From Echinococcus granulosus (Eukaryota; Platyhelminthes; Cestoda; Cyclophyllidea; Taeniidae): a stretch of 64,000 nt of DNA. Each line of letters begins with the position of its first letter. The first letter of the stretch is position 1. The DNA is taken from the NCBI RefSeq assembly GCF_000524195.1, contig NW_020170391.1, positions 924,469-988,468 of the forward strand, in the 5' to 3' direction. The notes under the pieces are model-generated. The model saw nothing but the letters and a program-made list of their open reading frames with translations, ran no database searches and was not told where the DNA came from. The translations under genes and the position numbers were made by a program. This document shows positions 1-12,400 of this stretch, one piece after another.

Positions 1-2186
1 GCGACCCCAATAGCGCCGTACATTGAGGTATACTCCAGCCCCAGAGGCATCACCATGCCCTGCAACGCGTGATAAAAAGTGAAACCCGAACCGAGAAAAA
101 AGATCCCCACCCCACTTATCAGTGAGGAGATGCACCGCATCCGCGAGTAACCGTAGCTGCAAAAAAAAGCAAAGAGGAATTGAGTAATTTCTAACCTCAG
201 ATTGTGAACCGCTAGAGCAGTCTCCAGCCAAATTATTCTGATTCGGTTAATCAGATAAGCTGAAAGAGTGAGCATTCGAATACAACGCGAACATGAAGAT
301 CATACGCGCAAATCCGTCGGACACTCGCACAATCAACAAATAATGCCTCTTGTGTTTTCATAGGTAGGCACTCTCGTGTGTGTATAGACCACGCGCCACA
401 TAAGCCGGCAGCAACCTCCACGTCATGCGTCAAGTGGCAAGTCCGCCAATTCTGTAGTGCCACAGTAGAAATAATAAAAAAAGTAACTTGAGTAAAACTA
501 ACAGGCACTGCTTACGGATGATCCACGTCAGGCTGCTGGAGGGAAGAGCGGAGACCGTAGGCAAGAATAACCTATAATGAATATAGAGCACAGTAAGCAG
601 AAATAGTGTCACTATATGTGCACGTACTGCAAGCACGAATAATAAGCAATGATAGGGCATTTTGAATCCATCATAGGCTAACTGGTACAAAATCTAAGAG
701 ATAGCCACATAGTAATAAGTAGACTTGCGAGACTTCAAGGAGCAGAAGGAATAACAAATAACAAATTAGCATTCTACGACTCTACACGGTCACTTACTAC
801 TATCAGCCAAAACAAAAAAGTTCAACTTTCTTTTACAAAAATTATAATTATCATTCATTTCAACTGATATGACTAATCTAAAAATCCACACATTTCTGTA
901 ACCAATGGAAAATTTATTACTATGCAAACAATCGAATTTGGGTTAATTGGGAGACAAAGTTCGTTCCTCTTCACAGAATATTTGCATTAACCTGATTAAG
1001 CGTATCGGCTATTGAGTGCATCATTTCGGAGAACATGCTCTTTGAACCGGTGTACCACCAAGCCATCGCCTTGGCCACAACGTTGAGACCATTTCTACGT
1101 CAAGAGGAAAGACCATCTCCATCACCGATAGCCTGAATAGGAGTTGCTTTCTTAAAGGTCAAATGAATTTCCCGCCATAAAAAATATAGTCACAATTGGG
1201 TTAAAGGTAGAAACTCACATTATTATGGCCATCATGACGACCTTTCCCGGACCAACTCGCCACGAATTAGTTGTTACCATGCTCGACTACAAAAAAGCGT
1301 TTAAAAATAAAATCAACAAAACATAAATTTGTTTCTGTTATGCAGATGACTAGTGATGCAAGAGTGAGAAGCTGAAATGACAAAATAAGCAATGACGGTA
1401 GACATGACGTCAACTAGCCTGCCGTTAACTCATTTCACCACGTTCGTACTACAGCATAATTAAACGTGCATAATGCTGACAATAGCTCGACGAATGGAAT
1501 AAAGGCGACTTACGCCATGGATACCAGGTTCTGATTTGTAAGATTGAGTAGCATCCTTGTTCAGTCTTCTGCGGGCAAACCTTTCTACAGCCTCTATTTC
1601 ACCCAAACACGAAGCGTCTACCTATTGTAGCCTTCCGTTCGAGGTCCTTCACTAGTTTTCGACGCTTCTCAAAAGCCTCCTTTCCACCGTGCTTCTCTAG
1701 CGCCCTAGCAAATAAGCATCGCACATTCATCGATCTTACAATTTTTCGACATCTGATCGGAGAAAAACTTGTGTCCGCACTTCGTTCGAATAAGGACTGC
1801 GACTATAATACCTAGGAAGCTTGTCTAAATCCCTAAAGAAAAAGGATAACCGTTAAACATAACTAACGCCGTGGAAAGCATGTATTCGATGACGGCTCTC
1901 AGTGGTGTCAAATACTTGACAGATTTAATCGAATCGTCATACTTGAGTGGCGTCCTAATCTTTGGAATAACTACAGGTATTGCTTAGAAACCATTGAAAA
2001 TGTACCTTCGGGGTTCAGGGGCCTTGATCCGCTAGGCGAACTGGAACAACGAGTCAGGTAGAGGGGGGCGATGCACAAAAAGTTGTTCAATGCTAAACTT
2101 TCAGATAGTCCGAGGACTCTTATTACCTCTCCTATCTTTTGGCGATGAAAATCGACATGATAGTAAAAAGCAACGAGCACACGCAT
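1..2186 (-). CDS. SLC30A9: Mitochondrial zinc transporter SLC30A9/ZnT9, 5' part, truncated by left window edge
   Basis: Cation-diffusion-facilitator family member; vertebrate SLC30A9 exports zinc from the mitochondrial matrix. Coding exons on the minus strand: 2006-2186, 1868-1970, 1740-1832, 1622-1704, 1219-1255, 992-1094, 516-571 and 1-156 (cut by the edge). All junction phases agree, giving about 270 residues. Visible family landmarks, in order: a pre-domain stretch containing FLRSDVEK, then GPGKVVM, INGLN, WWYTGSKSMFSEMMHS, DHPYGYSRMR and SLISGVGIFFLGSGFTFYH, the last being part of a membrane helix. All match the order in human SLC30A9. The start at 2186 is the in-frame ATG that gives a basic, hydrophobic, transit-peptide-like N terminus; it is the least certain part, because the frame stays open further upstream without another ATG. 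Three introns (1971-2005, 1833-1867, 1705-1739) are 35 bp each. The remaining membrane helices and the C terminus lie outside the window. Confidence 0.88.
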
Positions 2187-3062
2187 GCATCGCCACCGAC
2201 GCCAGGCATACAAGAATACATGCAACGAAAAAGGTGGTGAGTTCAAGAGAGGCGCCCCACAGCACCACTTTAACCGGTTTCGTGTAATAATAAAGCATAT
2301 ACCTAACTTCAACTAACTATGATGCAGATTCACTATTGCAGCAAAATGCTATAGTTGATTTCAAGTATTTGAAGTGCGTTTTATTAGTGCTTTGTCAATT
2401 AGGTACCGCAGGTAGTAGTCGAACATAGTTTTACCAATTACCAAATTTTAAGTGCAATTTCAAGTCATATTATTTCATTACTATCTGAACATCATGAGAA
2501 CTAGCAATTGACGGCGAGATGTTCACTATTTTGATATTAATACTCTGTACTTATTTGGCAGAGTGATTGAAGTTGGACGATTTCACTTAAATGAAATATT
2601 TGTACAAATAAACCAATTCATATATCATATCGGTGTCTGCCGAACATCCTCATTCACTACGTCCGACCCCTAATCACTTCGCCCACGTTTAACCCTTGCA
2701 AATCAAGCAAAATACGCGCAACGCCACTATGTGCCCACCCATGACCTCGGGTCGAAAAAAGCCACGTAAGCTCAGGGGGTCCACTAGCAACGTATAGAGC
2801 GCCTGAAAGGCGGTAGTTGCTGTGGGAAGGCCACACCATCCAATGGAAAGTCAGCCCGTGAAGACCTAGGAATCGTGCTGCTGAACATACAAGTCCGTAA
2901 AGCGAAATCATTACAGCTGGCGGTAGATACCAGTTCTCCATTTCATCATACTCCCAATAGATCTAAAATGGTACTGCGTACAAATGCCCAGACGAATGGG
3001 AACGTTATTTAAGAATGGCGCTTTGTGAAAAGCATTTACTATGTACACGAGTGGGAAAGTAC
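2187..3062. other. Intergenic interval between MTERF3 stop and SLC30A9 start
   Basis: The interval separates two genes on the same strand. It holds a GC-richer stretch (about 2640-2940) with an open minus-strand frame of 94 codons at 2657-2941. I do not recognise that frame and it need not be coding. It could carry the SLC30A9 promoter, a trans-splice acceptor, or the MTERF3 3' UTR. No repeat or RNA gene is seen. Confidence 0.4.
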
Positions 3063-5970
3063 TTATATTGTCCGTAGGTAATCATTGAAAAGGTCTTCCT
3101 TGCCTTCGGCAAATCGCTGACAAAATTCCCCATCAGTGCCCTCGACGATGGCATCCAACGGTGTGTAGAGAGGCCTATGTAGGAAAAAAACTAGATTTTA
3201 TGAAAACGAAACATCCCAAGCGAACCGTAACAGAGTTCAGGTGGTTTTACCGATGAATCTCTTACTCATGACAAAAGGGAAAATAGCCAAGGACAGAGAA
3301 ATGAAAGGCACAATGATTTGGGTTCATTAATCATGGTAGTAAATATTGAAGAATATGATTTTTTTGTGGAAGATCTTGCTCCATATGCAAGTGACCAAGC
3401 CCCAAATCTGCTAGGGACATCATAATTGGTGGGACTGTCGTCCTGAATTAGAGGAAGGAAGAGCGACCTACTTAGTTCTGTCGGGTTGGAAGCGGTGAGA
3501 GAGCTTGAGGAAGTTAGTGCGTTCCGCGAGGATGCGCGGGGGTGCGCAGAGTGCGCGAGGACAGAGGGCGATTTGGTCGAAGGGAAGCTGGAGACGTCGG
3601 TGCAGGTGAAAGGCATTGGTGGAGAGGACGCGGTTACCTGGATGTGAACAAAAAAAAGTGACAATTGAAGGTAGCGGGTATTTATGTAGTTTTCACTACA
3701 AGTACCCTTCTGTGTTTGCTACTGAGATTCTTCAACTATAGAAAGGAACTTCAAGTCGTTTACAGATTATGCTCCCCCTGATCTGAAATTGGTCCATAAC
3801 CAATTTATTTAAAACGCATGAAATGTTTGACTACAAATCCAACTTGGTATGTGCATAAAATCAAAATATCAAACTTTTTACTACCTAGAAACTACCCCTT
3901 AGCGTTTTGCATTACAGTAGGATATATGAACAAACTTACTTCAATATTAACTAATGCCATTTTGAAACATGTAATGCACTGATAGTGGACCATAACAGCA
4001 CATCCACCAAGTGAAGTCATCAAGGCTTACTTGATAGGATCATTCGGGGAAATGCAATTATCATTTGACGGGCAGAGGCGACCGAAAAGTCAAGCATTTT
4101 CGTAAGCACGACAAAAACATTCTACAATAAATAAGATGCATTCGGAAAAGAACGAAAGCACCGACACAATGTAGTAGATAGTCTTATTCAGCCTAGTTCA
4201 TTGCGAAACGGGTGTACACATCTAGTGAAAAAAGACAGACAGTTAAACCCGATTCACATGCACTAAGAGCATAACTATGCTTACAAAACCTCCCATTCAG
4301 TGTCCAGCTTTGTTTTAAGTAAAGACGAAAGCTTGCTTTAATAAACTGCGGACTTAAACTGAAATAGGGAATCCCGTAGAAGCGTAGATGATAATTACAG
4401 ACCGTAAAAATGCACAGGAAAAAAAAATCGGGGTGATATAGTTATCTTGAGACTTGATTGAGATTTCAAAAAAAGCAAAATAAAGTTGGAATCTTACTTT
4501 CGTGGATTTTACCGGCTGTACAATGCATGCAGGTGCTTCACTTGCAACGTGTCGAACTTCATCAGCTACATCAAAAAAACATAATTTGGACCAAACGAAT
4601 CACCAAAGTAGACGGAACAAATGGTTTAGAATGTTGTATTACGGTAGGGTAATCAAATCTACATATACACGTATACTGAGCAGTAAAACTAGGTGTTACC
4701 CTTAAAGTCAAACACGTTCATAAGTGTTCCCAAGTGCCTGTCCACTTCGCAACTTGTTAAAGCTAATATCATTGGCTGGTCGGACACCATACGAATAACA
4801 TCATTTGAGCTGAATCCACGATCTGAAAAATACTTTAGTCGAGATGCAATCTCTTCAACCGACAACTGAAAAAAAGAAAAAAGGTTCTGGTAAGCTTCGG
4901 AAATGGAATCAGCAAATCACTAACCCAGCATAGAGAGGAGGATTTGTCAGTGAACTGAAAACAAACCTTGATTATTGACTTGGGAACGCGAGTCATGATA
5001 CGAGACACATGGGGTAGCTCGAATCCAAAATTGCAGAGAAGCCAAAGTTTGGGAGCAATAGCGGTGTTGAAATCAGTTTTAACTAGAAGATTGGCTACTC
5101 CCGGTTCCGACTCCATTCGGGAAAGGTCAGCACCAAGTTCAACTAGCTTTCGAAGACATTCGTTGCTAGAGTTTGGATGAACACAGTAAGTACACACGTG
5201 AAGTCAAACATTTCATGGGAGTAAATACCTAGCAAGATGATATTCAGGTTAACCCCAGGTGTTGCACCCAATTTCTTACACATTTGTACTGATCAACACA
5301 AGGAGCAAAACTGATGCGCTTCTCGAGAGTATACATGCAATTGCTTCCCTTACTTTTGTTCTAATCCTACTTAAAATGCAATCTTTCAGATAGCTAATCA
5401 AATTAGAGAGAAACATATGCAAAATTTGTATGAATTTGAATATCCCTACAATAGTGACTAAAAAACATTGAAGCAAAATTACTGCAAAATAAGGTATCCT
5501 GGTACAAACATAAGTAAAACCACTCCCTAAGTACACATTGTCCACCCTAAATATGGGATATAAACAAACTGAGCATCTCGTGTGACAGGTTTGAGGAAAA
5601 AGGCGCAGCTCGCCACTCACTGAGGAACAAGAGGCGCGAGGTTACTGGCCTCAGGCAACTGAGGATAGTGTTTATCGATATCTAGCTTCTTAATCCAGTT
5701 TTCTAAAATAACTAAAGAAGTCTCAACCCCAAAATTTTGACAATATTGGGAGGGATCGGGGCTATTAAACGCGCCATCTATCTTTGTAAGAAAAGTGTCA
5801 GGTTTAGTAAGTGATTGTAAGAAGGTCATGGACTTGGAATATGGGTGACTCTGAGAGGAAGATCCGGTCATACGAATCAATGCTGTAGGCAGGAAAAATC
5901 CAAATCCACGTGAAGCCGGAGAGGTCATTATAAAGATAGAGCCTGAATAAGAAATATGGCATAAATTCAT
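3063..5970 (-). CDS. MTERF3: Mitochondrial transcription termination factor family protein, MTERF3 type
   Basis: MTERF3 binds mitochondrial nucleic acid and supports mitoribosome assembly and mitochondrial gene expression. Minus-strand exons: 5621-5970, 4967-5165, 4716-4865, 4031-4121, 3472-3637 and 3063-3174, with stop TAA at 3063-3065. All phases fit, giving about 355 residues from the ATG at 5970; a second ATG at 5928 would give 341. The N terminus is Ser/Arg-rich as in a transit peptide. Exon 2 carries LRKLVELGADLSRMES, matching the conserved MTERF3 'LVLLGVDLSKIE' block. Exons 3-5 carry helix-turn-helix mTERF motifs, for example RQMIIAFPRMIL and FDQIALCPRAL. The end, GEFCQRFAEGKEDLFNDYLR, matches the family C terminus. 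The exon 3 donor is ambiguous: 4716 gives phase 0 and fits exon 4, while a second GT after 4700 gives phase 1. Introns are ordinary (101-594 bp). Confidence 0.9.
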
Positions 5971-6388
5971 TTCTCAAAGAGTTAGCAAGCAAACCCCCGT
6001 AACTAAAGCATTTTCCCCAGAAAACATTCACGAGTTATCAGCGATCGCTCAACAGTAAATTGCTCCTAGTAAAAAGGAGGTACTAGCAATAATCATGAGG
6101 AGCAATACAATATGGACCTTCTGTAACTTATCGACATAGATGAGGTTTAATAAGTCCACTAAAGAGATACACCGGGAAAATTTTGCTTAATCCTGGTTGG
6201 AACACAGTATGCGAATGATATGTCAAGTGGGCAAAGTAGAAACGACCACGCGCACACATTAGATCCTGGCGACTAGCTGACTTTAAAATGAGGCACATAT
6301 TCGAAACAAATTAAAACATTATAGTAATTACAAGACAAATTTTGCTTCAAAAACCAGCAAATGAGATGTCAAGGAAAGCCATAAAATA

Positions 6389-6916
6389 GTGCACTCTAAT
6401 ATAACTTCAGCTAGGCGTTTTATGAAAGTACAGCTACCTAGGTATTGGAGAATACTAGAAAATCAGAGAATTCTCCCCGACTGTTTTATCATTCCTGCTA
6501 ATTCTATTCCTAAGTTTAATGTAAAACATGCTGTTTTAAGAGGCCTTGCACACCGAGTTGATGCAAAGAATACATGCAATCGAACTTTAAAGTCATATGT
6601 GAACGGCTTTGCTTTGTGCCATTTGTTTAAAATCATTATTGTTATTCATCTGGTTGAACTACAAAAAACTTGTATAGTGGTAATTGTACAAATCAATCCT
6701 GCCACTCTAGCGTCCGAATCATCACTGAAGTACTGTAAATCTCCGCTACTTCCTGATAGCGAAAGTAAACATAATTGTAGCGTCTCGAGACTCCCTGAAG
6801 ACGAAAGAAGACAAAATACTCGGGCTGAATATATATTCAACGCAGAGAAGGAGTCTGGGCTATTGGCATGGCCCGAAAGGCCAGCCCACCAGCGAGGTAC
6901 AAGAGGGTTAATTTAA
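6389..6916 (+). other. Orphan open reading frame, 175 codons, status unknown
   Basis: Open from 6389 to a stop at 6914-6916, with no recognised domain. The 3' third overlaps the dispersed repeat copy at about 6776-6915, so the frame may be chance read-through of repeat sequence. The 5' part contains a run of hydrophobic residues (FKIIIVIHLV). No convincing splice sites or promoter were seen. I do not assign a function. Confidence 0.15.
6776..6915 (+). repeat. Dispersed short repeat, copy 1
   Basis: Shares with other copies the modules CGAGACTCCCTGAAGACG, GAAAGAAGACAA and the inverted core TTGGCATGGCCCGAAAGGCC. Related to copies near 30540 and 48840. Confidence 0.5.
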
Positions 6917-6954
6917 AGTACAAAAGTGGCGCCTCACCAATACCGAGGGGTAAA

Positions 6955-7090
6955 CCACTATCGTATTACATAATACTTGGACAGAATATGTATTGGTAAC
7001 GTACAGTATGGCTTAGGCCTACTTGTGTAGCCCAAAGGCCGGGCCGTCCAATAGACGTACGATGTCGGAGCCTCCAATTGTCTCTTCACC
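6955..7090 (+). repeat. Dispersed short repeat, copy 2 (degenerate)
   Basis: Contains GTATTGGTAACGTACAGTA followed by GTAGCCCAAAGGCCGGGCC, the same order as in the copies near 17364 and 34373. A further fragment of the family's left end lies at about 7140-7172 (AATAGCCAAAATTATTTTGG, then AAGAACGT). Confidence 0.4.
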
Positions 7091-7666
7091 AAAACTGAAA
7101 TTTCAAAAAAAACAGATAGGGTATTACAATGGTGTTCCATAATAGCCAAAATTATTTTGGAAGAACGTGTGTATATATAAAGTCTAATAGGGCTGAGAGG
7201 TAACTACCATGACTTTAAGGTGGAGCTACAGAGCAGACTGCAATGCTCAGGTATTTTGATGCATAGCTAAAAACTATCGAATCACTACATAACCCTCTGC
7301 ATTCGGACGTCGCTCCTGACGCTACCCTTTGGCAACCTCCCCTATCGACTACCACAACTTGGTTGGTGCTTTGAGAACTACCTGCGAAACAGTAAAGTCA
7401 CTCTGAGTTTTCTTGCAAGTTGGGGAGCATTTGATCCCTACGTCATTGATGCATCTCGATAACTCTACTGTATCCGAACTTTCATCCCATTTGTGGTGAG
7501 GGAGACATTCACTGGCTTCATGCTGTTCAGGACTGGGTTGTGCTCTACAACGAGGGCATCTCGTATGCCACTCACTGGTTGTAAGGAAATCGACCTAAGA
7601 GCAGAACCGTTTAATAGGAGTCTAGATTAGAAATAGTTTCACGAGGCTAATGTTTCGAAGCCATCC

Positions 7667-7805
7667 CTCCTCACCTATTTGCTCTCATTTTAGCGCTGAC
7701 CATTCATCCATCCTTCTTCCTCCCTCTCTCTTCCCTTCCCTCCCTTCCTCCATCACTCCCTGACTCTCTACCTACCCATCTAGCCACCTACCAATCTACC
7801 TGAGC
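7667..7805 (+). repeat. Pyrimidine-rich low-complexity tract
   Basis: A long run dominated by CCTCC, CTTCC and CATCC units, with almost no purine runs. It is a degenerate microsatellite and could affect transcription locally, but no function is shown. Confidence 0.6.
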
Positions 7806-9046
7806 TTTATTCGGCAAATAGAGAATTGGAGGACGTGTTGCTCATTCAGGCAATTAACATATTTATATAGGATGTCCGCTTGTCAATAGACATTTTACAG
7901 AACACGGGTTTACCGTAATTCTCAAAGGCACGCGTCATCTCTTTCCCTCCGCTGTGTCCCCATAGATTCAATCGACTGTAAGTGATGCCTTCTTTATGTA
8001 ACACTGTTTCATGGATAACCAAAGAAATAAGGGTGCTTGCCATTTTTCAACGGATTAACATTGCGCCGCCACCAACTAGGCAACCCGGGTCTCCCTTAAA
8101 GCAGTAGTAAGCTCCTATTAGCATAGATGCTGCCGGGTGGATGGCTCCAAGTGGGTACAAGGAAACTTAAGCTTGCCAGACCACGACAGTATCATTTTAA
8201 CAATAACTACGCGGCACGACGATAGATAAAGCCTCACAAAGCACGTCAGTCCAAAATTTCCAAGAAGAATTAATAGTTGCTCCTCTTCGTGCCATAAACG
8301 TTACTACCCTCACACCGTGGCGAAACACGATTTCACAAAATGAGTCACGTAAAAAATCCAGCCCTTAATGACCCTTCGCAATTTGTGACCATTAGTACGC
8401 CTTTCAATGTAACAAATTATAGCGGCTACATTTGCCGAGTGACATCACGATTTCTGAACTGTCTATCAAGAACCCCTTTTTAAAAGACCTTGAAATCCTT
8501 AGCTAGTGTAAAACTCAATAAAATCAAAGGCATATTTCCGATGTGCATAAAAATGAGGCAGTTTAAAATATTAACATTAAATCGTATCCTCACGCCTGCA
8601 CAAGTTGGCACCCGAAAAAGTACCTTTGCGGTAATCCCAAATATCGTCACCGGCAACACTGGAAAAATTCTCAGTGTTTAGTGCGTGTCAAACTCTTCAT
8701 TAACCAGACCTTCGTTTTCAAATCTTGTGTTGGAAATAACATCAATTACCATCCAAAAGTTCCTACCCGCATAAAGTCAAGATAGAATCGATGGTCCAGT
8801 CACACACCTTCTCTCAACAAACATACATTTGGAGATATTCTCTTACCAATAGACAAAGCTATGTATAAAAACCCTTCCACAATATTATATTTTGAAAGAA
8901 TGTATATTTCGTTTTACAAAAATAGAAGAATTCCTTGTAATAATAAGGTGATCGTGACCAGAAAACAGCTTATTCATAGCACAGGTTCACACATACATAG
9001 TTCACCGATTCCTCCAAAAACCGCACTACGGGTACGATGGGCAGCC

Positions 9047-9416
9047 CTAGGTGAGGTGGAACGACAGCACCGCACTTAAAAAGCACAAAACGACAACAAC
9101 CAGGATGGGCAGGCGGGGGAATTTCGTCTGCGGCAACAGCAGACACCATCACGTGGAGGTGGAGGGGGCGTCGAGAAGTGGCGAACTGCCATTGCACCAC
9201 CGCACCCTTCGGCAGAGCACTCACCACTGCCCAGGCTACCCGCGCGTCACATGCACACCAGGCCCGCCCATCTGCCGCCGTCACTGCAGCGCAAACCGTC
9301 GCGTGGAACTTATTCCGTACGCTCTGCAGGACACTGAGGCTAGTAGCGTAGACCACAGAGTAGAAAAGGGATCGCCAGCCACCCGGTTCCATCACCTGCA
9401 ACACCAAGCTCCTCAT
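9047..9416 (-). CDS. Possible two-exon membrane microprotein, about 90 residues
   Basis: Minus-strand model: exon 9225-9416 from an ATG at 9414-9416, donor GTGAGT; intron of about 97 bp; exon 9047-9127 after acceptor CCGCAG, stop TAG. Exon lengths are 192 and 81, so phase is kept at 0. The second exon encodes a strongly hydrophobic segment, LPILVVVVLCFLSAVLSF, ending in a short polar tail, as in a C-terminal membrane anchor. The first exon has a moderately hydrophobic stretch (FYSVVYATSLSVL). The segment is markedly CpG-richer than its surroundings. I do not recognise the family. The plus strand is also open here (9051-9446), so this could equally be a CpG-rich regulatory block with chance frames. 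Confidence 0.28.
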
Positions 9417-12400
9417 TACCAGGTATCAGAAGAACATTCAACATGACAGCACTCGTCTACCTTTAATTCAAAGTACTTTTAGTGTAAAATACTAACCCCA
9501 ATCCTTATTCATTTCTGTGTCATTTGGCTCCATTTTGCCTCATTTCTTTCTTAATCGGTGATGCTACTCTATTTAGACGTACGTACGGGAATTGATCGTG
9601 CGGATAGCACAACACGATCACGTCCACAGTAGAGGCGCCCTAGACCATGGAAGGTTTAAGCGTGACCACACATTTAAAGAAGTCATGACCCAGACACTAA
9701 CCGCCAGGACATTAGTCATGGGCACCTTTATGTAATTTGTTAGGTACACGTCCCCCTACGTCACTGCAACGCGACATGCAGGATGAGCACGCCCCACGAG
9801 GTGTTCGCTGTCTGATGTGGTTGTCATTTCGATTCACCGGCTAACACTCGGAATGGCCAATTCTCCTGCCACATAAGATTTGCTTTGACATTTTACTAAT
9901 TATAGCAAATCAAACAAATGCTGTTTTCTAATGGGGTTGTTGTAATAGCTGATTCAGTGTCTGTTGGACATTTAAGCCAGTGCAACTGCCGCCGCTGCCG
10001 AACCAAGCAGTTCTAACAAGGAACAGCAAAACTCCGAAATTTCACAGCTAAATTAATCCAGGGAGAGGCAATTTATACCCAACATCCTCATAAAGTAACG
10101 ATGGAGCACCAAGCCGCCTTCCAGCACTACTCCTCAGAAAACTTAAACATTGCTTTTATCTCAATAGCGGTTGTAACGCCAAAATTTACAATGCGCACCA
10201 CTACTATGGTAACCAGAACCATTCTTTTCAATGCACAAGTGATTCACATCAGTTTCGTTTTTTGTTTTAAAGCGAGTGACTTCAGTAAAACATGCAGTAG
10301 AGCTTAAAGTAGCTAATGATCTCATAAGATGTCAGTACTCCTCGTTACAAACATGTCAGAGGTCTGTGACCCTGCACAAGGGTACGCATGAACACCTCGC
10401 CCTAATTAACCCCGTCGATACACACGGTCCATTGCGATGAACCAAAGGATATACCTGAGCCAAATAACCAAATAGCCAGATAGGGCCATAATTGTCAATC
10501 CGCTGTTTATGAGGGCATAGCTTCTAAAGTATTTGCGTTCGTGTAGCAATAGGTCACCTGAGAATTCGGTAAAACAGATAATTCCAGAACAAACAATTCT
10601 GAAAAGCATCACAAAGCAGTTTCAACACCAAGAGCTACAATAAGGATGGTGGTGCCTGTGCTGAGGTGAAAAAAATAATGTGATTATCCGGGATAATACG
10701 TTTTTAATGAAACACAGATCGAGAGTAAATTTAGCAACATTCTCAAAACGCCGTTACAATCCACCATTCTTTGTCGAAAATCCACTAGTATCCATTGGAA
10801 ACAAAAAAAAAGCAGAGCTACAAGACAATGTTTTCCTAAGAGCCCTTTCAAGAAAATTACCAAGATATGATAAACAAATTTCAGTGCATTACCACCACCT
10901 TCCTTCGAAGCCTTCGCATCTAGATGATGGTGTATTCCGCAGTTTATTAATAAAAGTTTAACCCCAAAACGGCGCATACTTCTTTGCTGGTACATTGCTA
11001 ATTGGCACAAAAATCACCGCAAATCTATGCAAAGGAAGCACCAACTGCGTTGGTAAATTTTGTTAATAAAGTTATTTTTGTGCTAGGCTTTAAAAGCGAC
11101 CGTTATCGAGTAAAATGAATTTTCCTAAAATACAACTAAGTATGTTATAATGGTCAGACTTAATAAATTACTTAACCAGTTGATGATGCAAAAAAAGCAG
11201 ATGTGTGTACACACGAAACCCGAAAAAAATCACCTTAAATGTAAAAAAGGTGCGGTGACAGTGTGCGGTTCCTCTGTGAAGTTGACGATAAAATGGTAAA
11301 TTCTAAGAACTTATCCTACCTAGAAGTATGATAAAAGTGGCACCTTTTCACGTCTCAGAACCATAACACATACCTAGTTCTCAGTATTTTAACACAAAAT
11401 GTCTTTTTAATCTATAGTAGTGAAAGAGGAGTGAGTAATTTAAATGGAGTCAACAGAAAAAGATGCTACGAAGATAGCCGCGCAACGCCACTGATGTTAC
11501 GAAATTTCAGTTTTTTTATAATCGACGGATAAGCTTTGATCCGAAATTCAAACATCAGTCGAATTTGTCGGATGAGCTGCAACCTCCATTATTTTAATAT
11601 TAAAAAGAAAGAATCAATGATGCGGTGCACCTAAGCCAGTAAATTCAGCAGCTTAAACCTCTACCACCGAGGCTCCTAGTATAAACGCATTACGAATTAA
11701 AAGGAGAGCAACGCATCTCCACTAGGTAAAGGCGCCTGTCCATAGGCATAAACAACGAAACCAGTGACACCTAGACGTACTCAGCCGATCCACTGATGAG
11801 CTGCTGCTCCCTTTACTCTTCGTGCGAAACCCTTCGACAAGTGTGCGGAAAATCATGCGCATTTTTTTGCTGAGAGAGAGTAACCGTTGTCGTTGTTATT
11901 GTTGCGCCTGTACACGCACAAGGTTGACCTACCATGTGCGCCGGATGATTGCGCACTAAAGGAGTATAAGTAGTTCCATAGAATGCAAGAAATGGGTAAA
12001 GCACTCGGCTGTCAGAAATGCTTCATAAGAACGGAGGTGTGAACAACATCTTTAGTGCATTCGGTCAGGCCTTTCACAATGTTAGCCAAGGGAGAAAACC
12101 TGGTCCCGTCGGCAATTTTGGGTGAGTTCAAAAACTACTCATCTTTACGTAATCGTGTCAGTACCTTCGAGGCTAGCTGATAGAGTAAACAGCGGTCTTA
12201 CAGACACACGAAATCCGACTAGATAGTCCAACATTTCGAGGCGATAGCATAAAGAAATGATTGAGTGTTTAACAAGGTTAAAGTGTGACAATCTAAAGGT
12301 CATGACCGATCCAGAGCTAGTTTCACATGTAATAGAAATAAGTGAACGCGGCATCGAGTAAAATGCATGAACAGTGCAGAGAGAGTCGTATTAAACAATT

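Larger units (their letters stand above)
5971..9046. other. Intergenic region with repeat copies, orphan ORF and pyrimidine tract
   Basis: No recognisable gene. It holds a 175-codon plus-strand frame (6389-6916), two neighbouring copies of the dispersed repeat (near 6776-6915 and 6955-7090), and a C/T-rich low-complexity tract (7667-7805). The rest is AT-rich and featureless to my reading. Confidence 0.5.

Noticed and set aside
3266..3664. 132-codon minus frame, Ser-rich
   Set aside because: Another minus frame at 3472-3637 gives the mTERF exon in phase with its neighbours; the Ser-rich frame is a shift of it.
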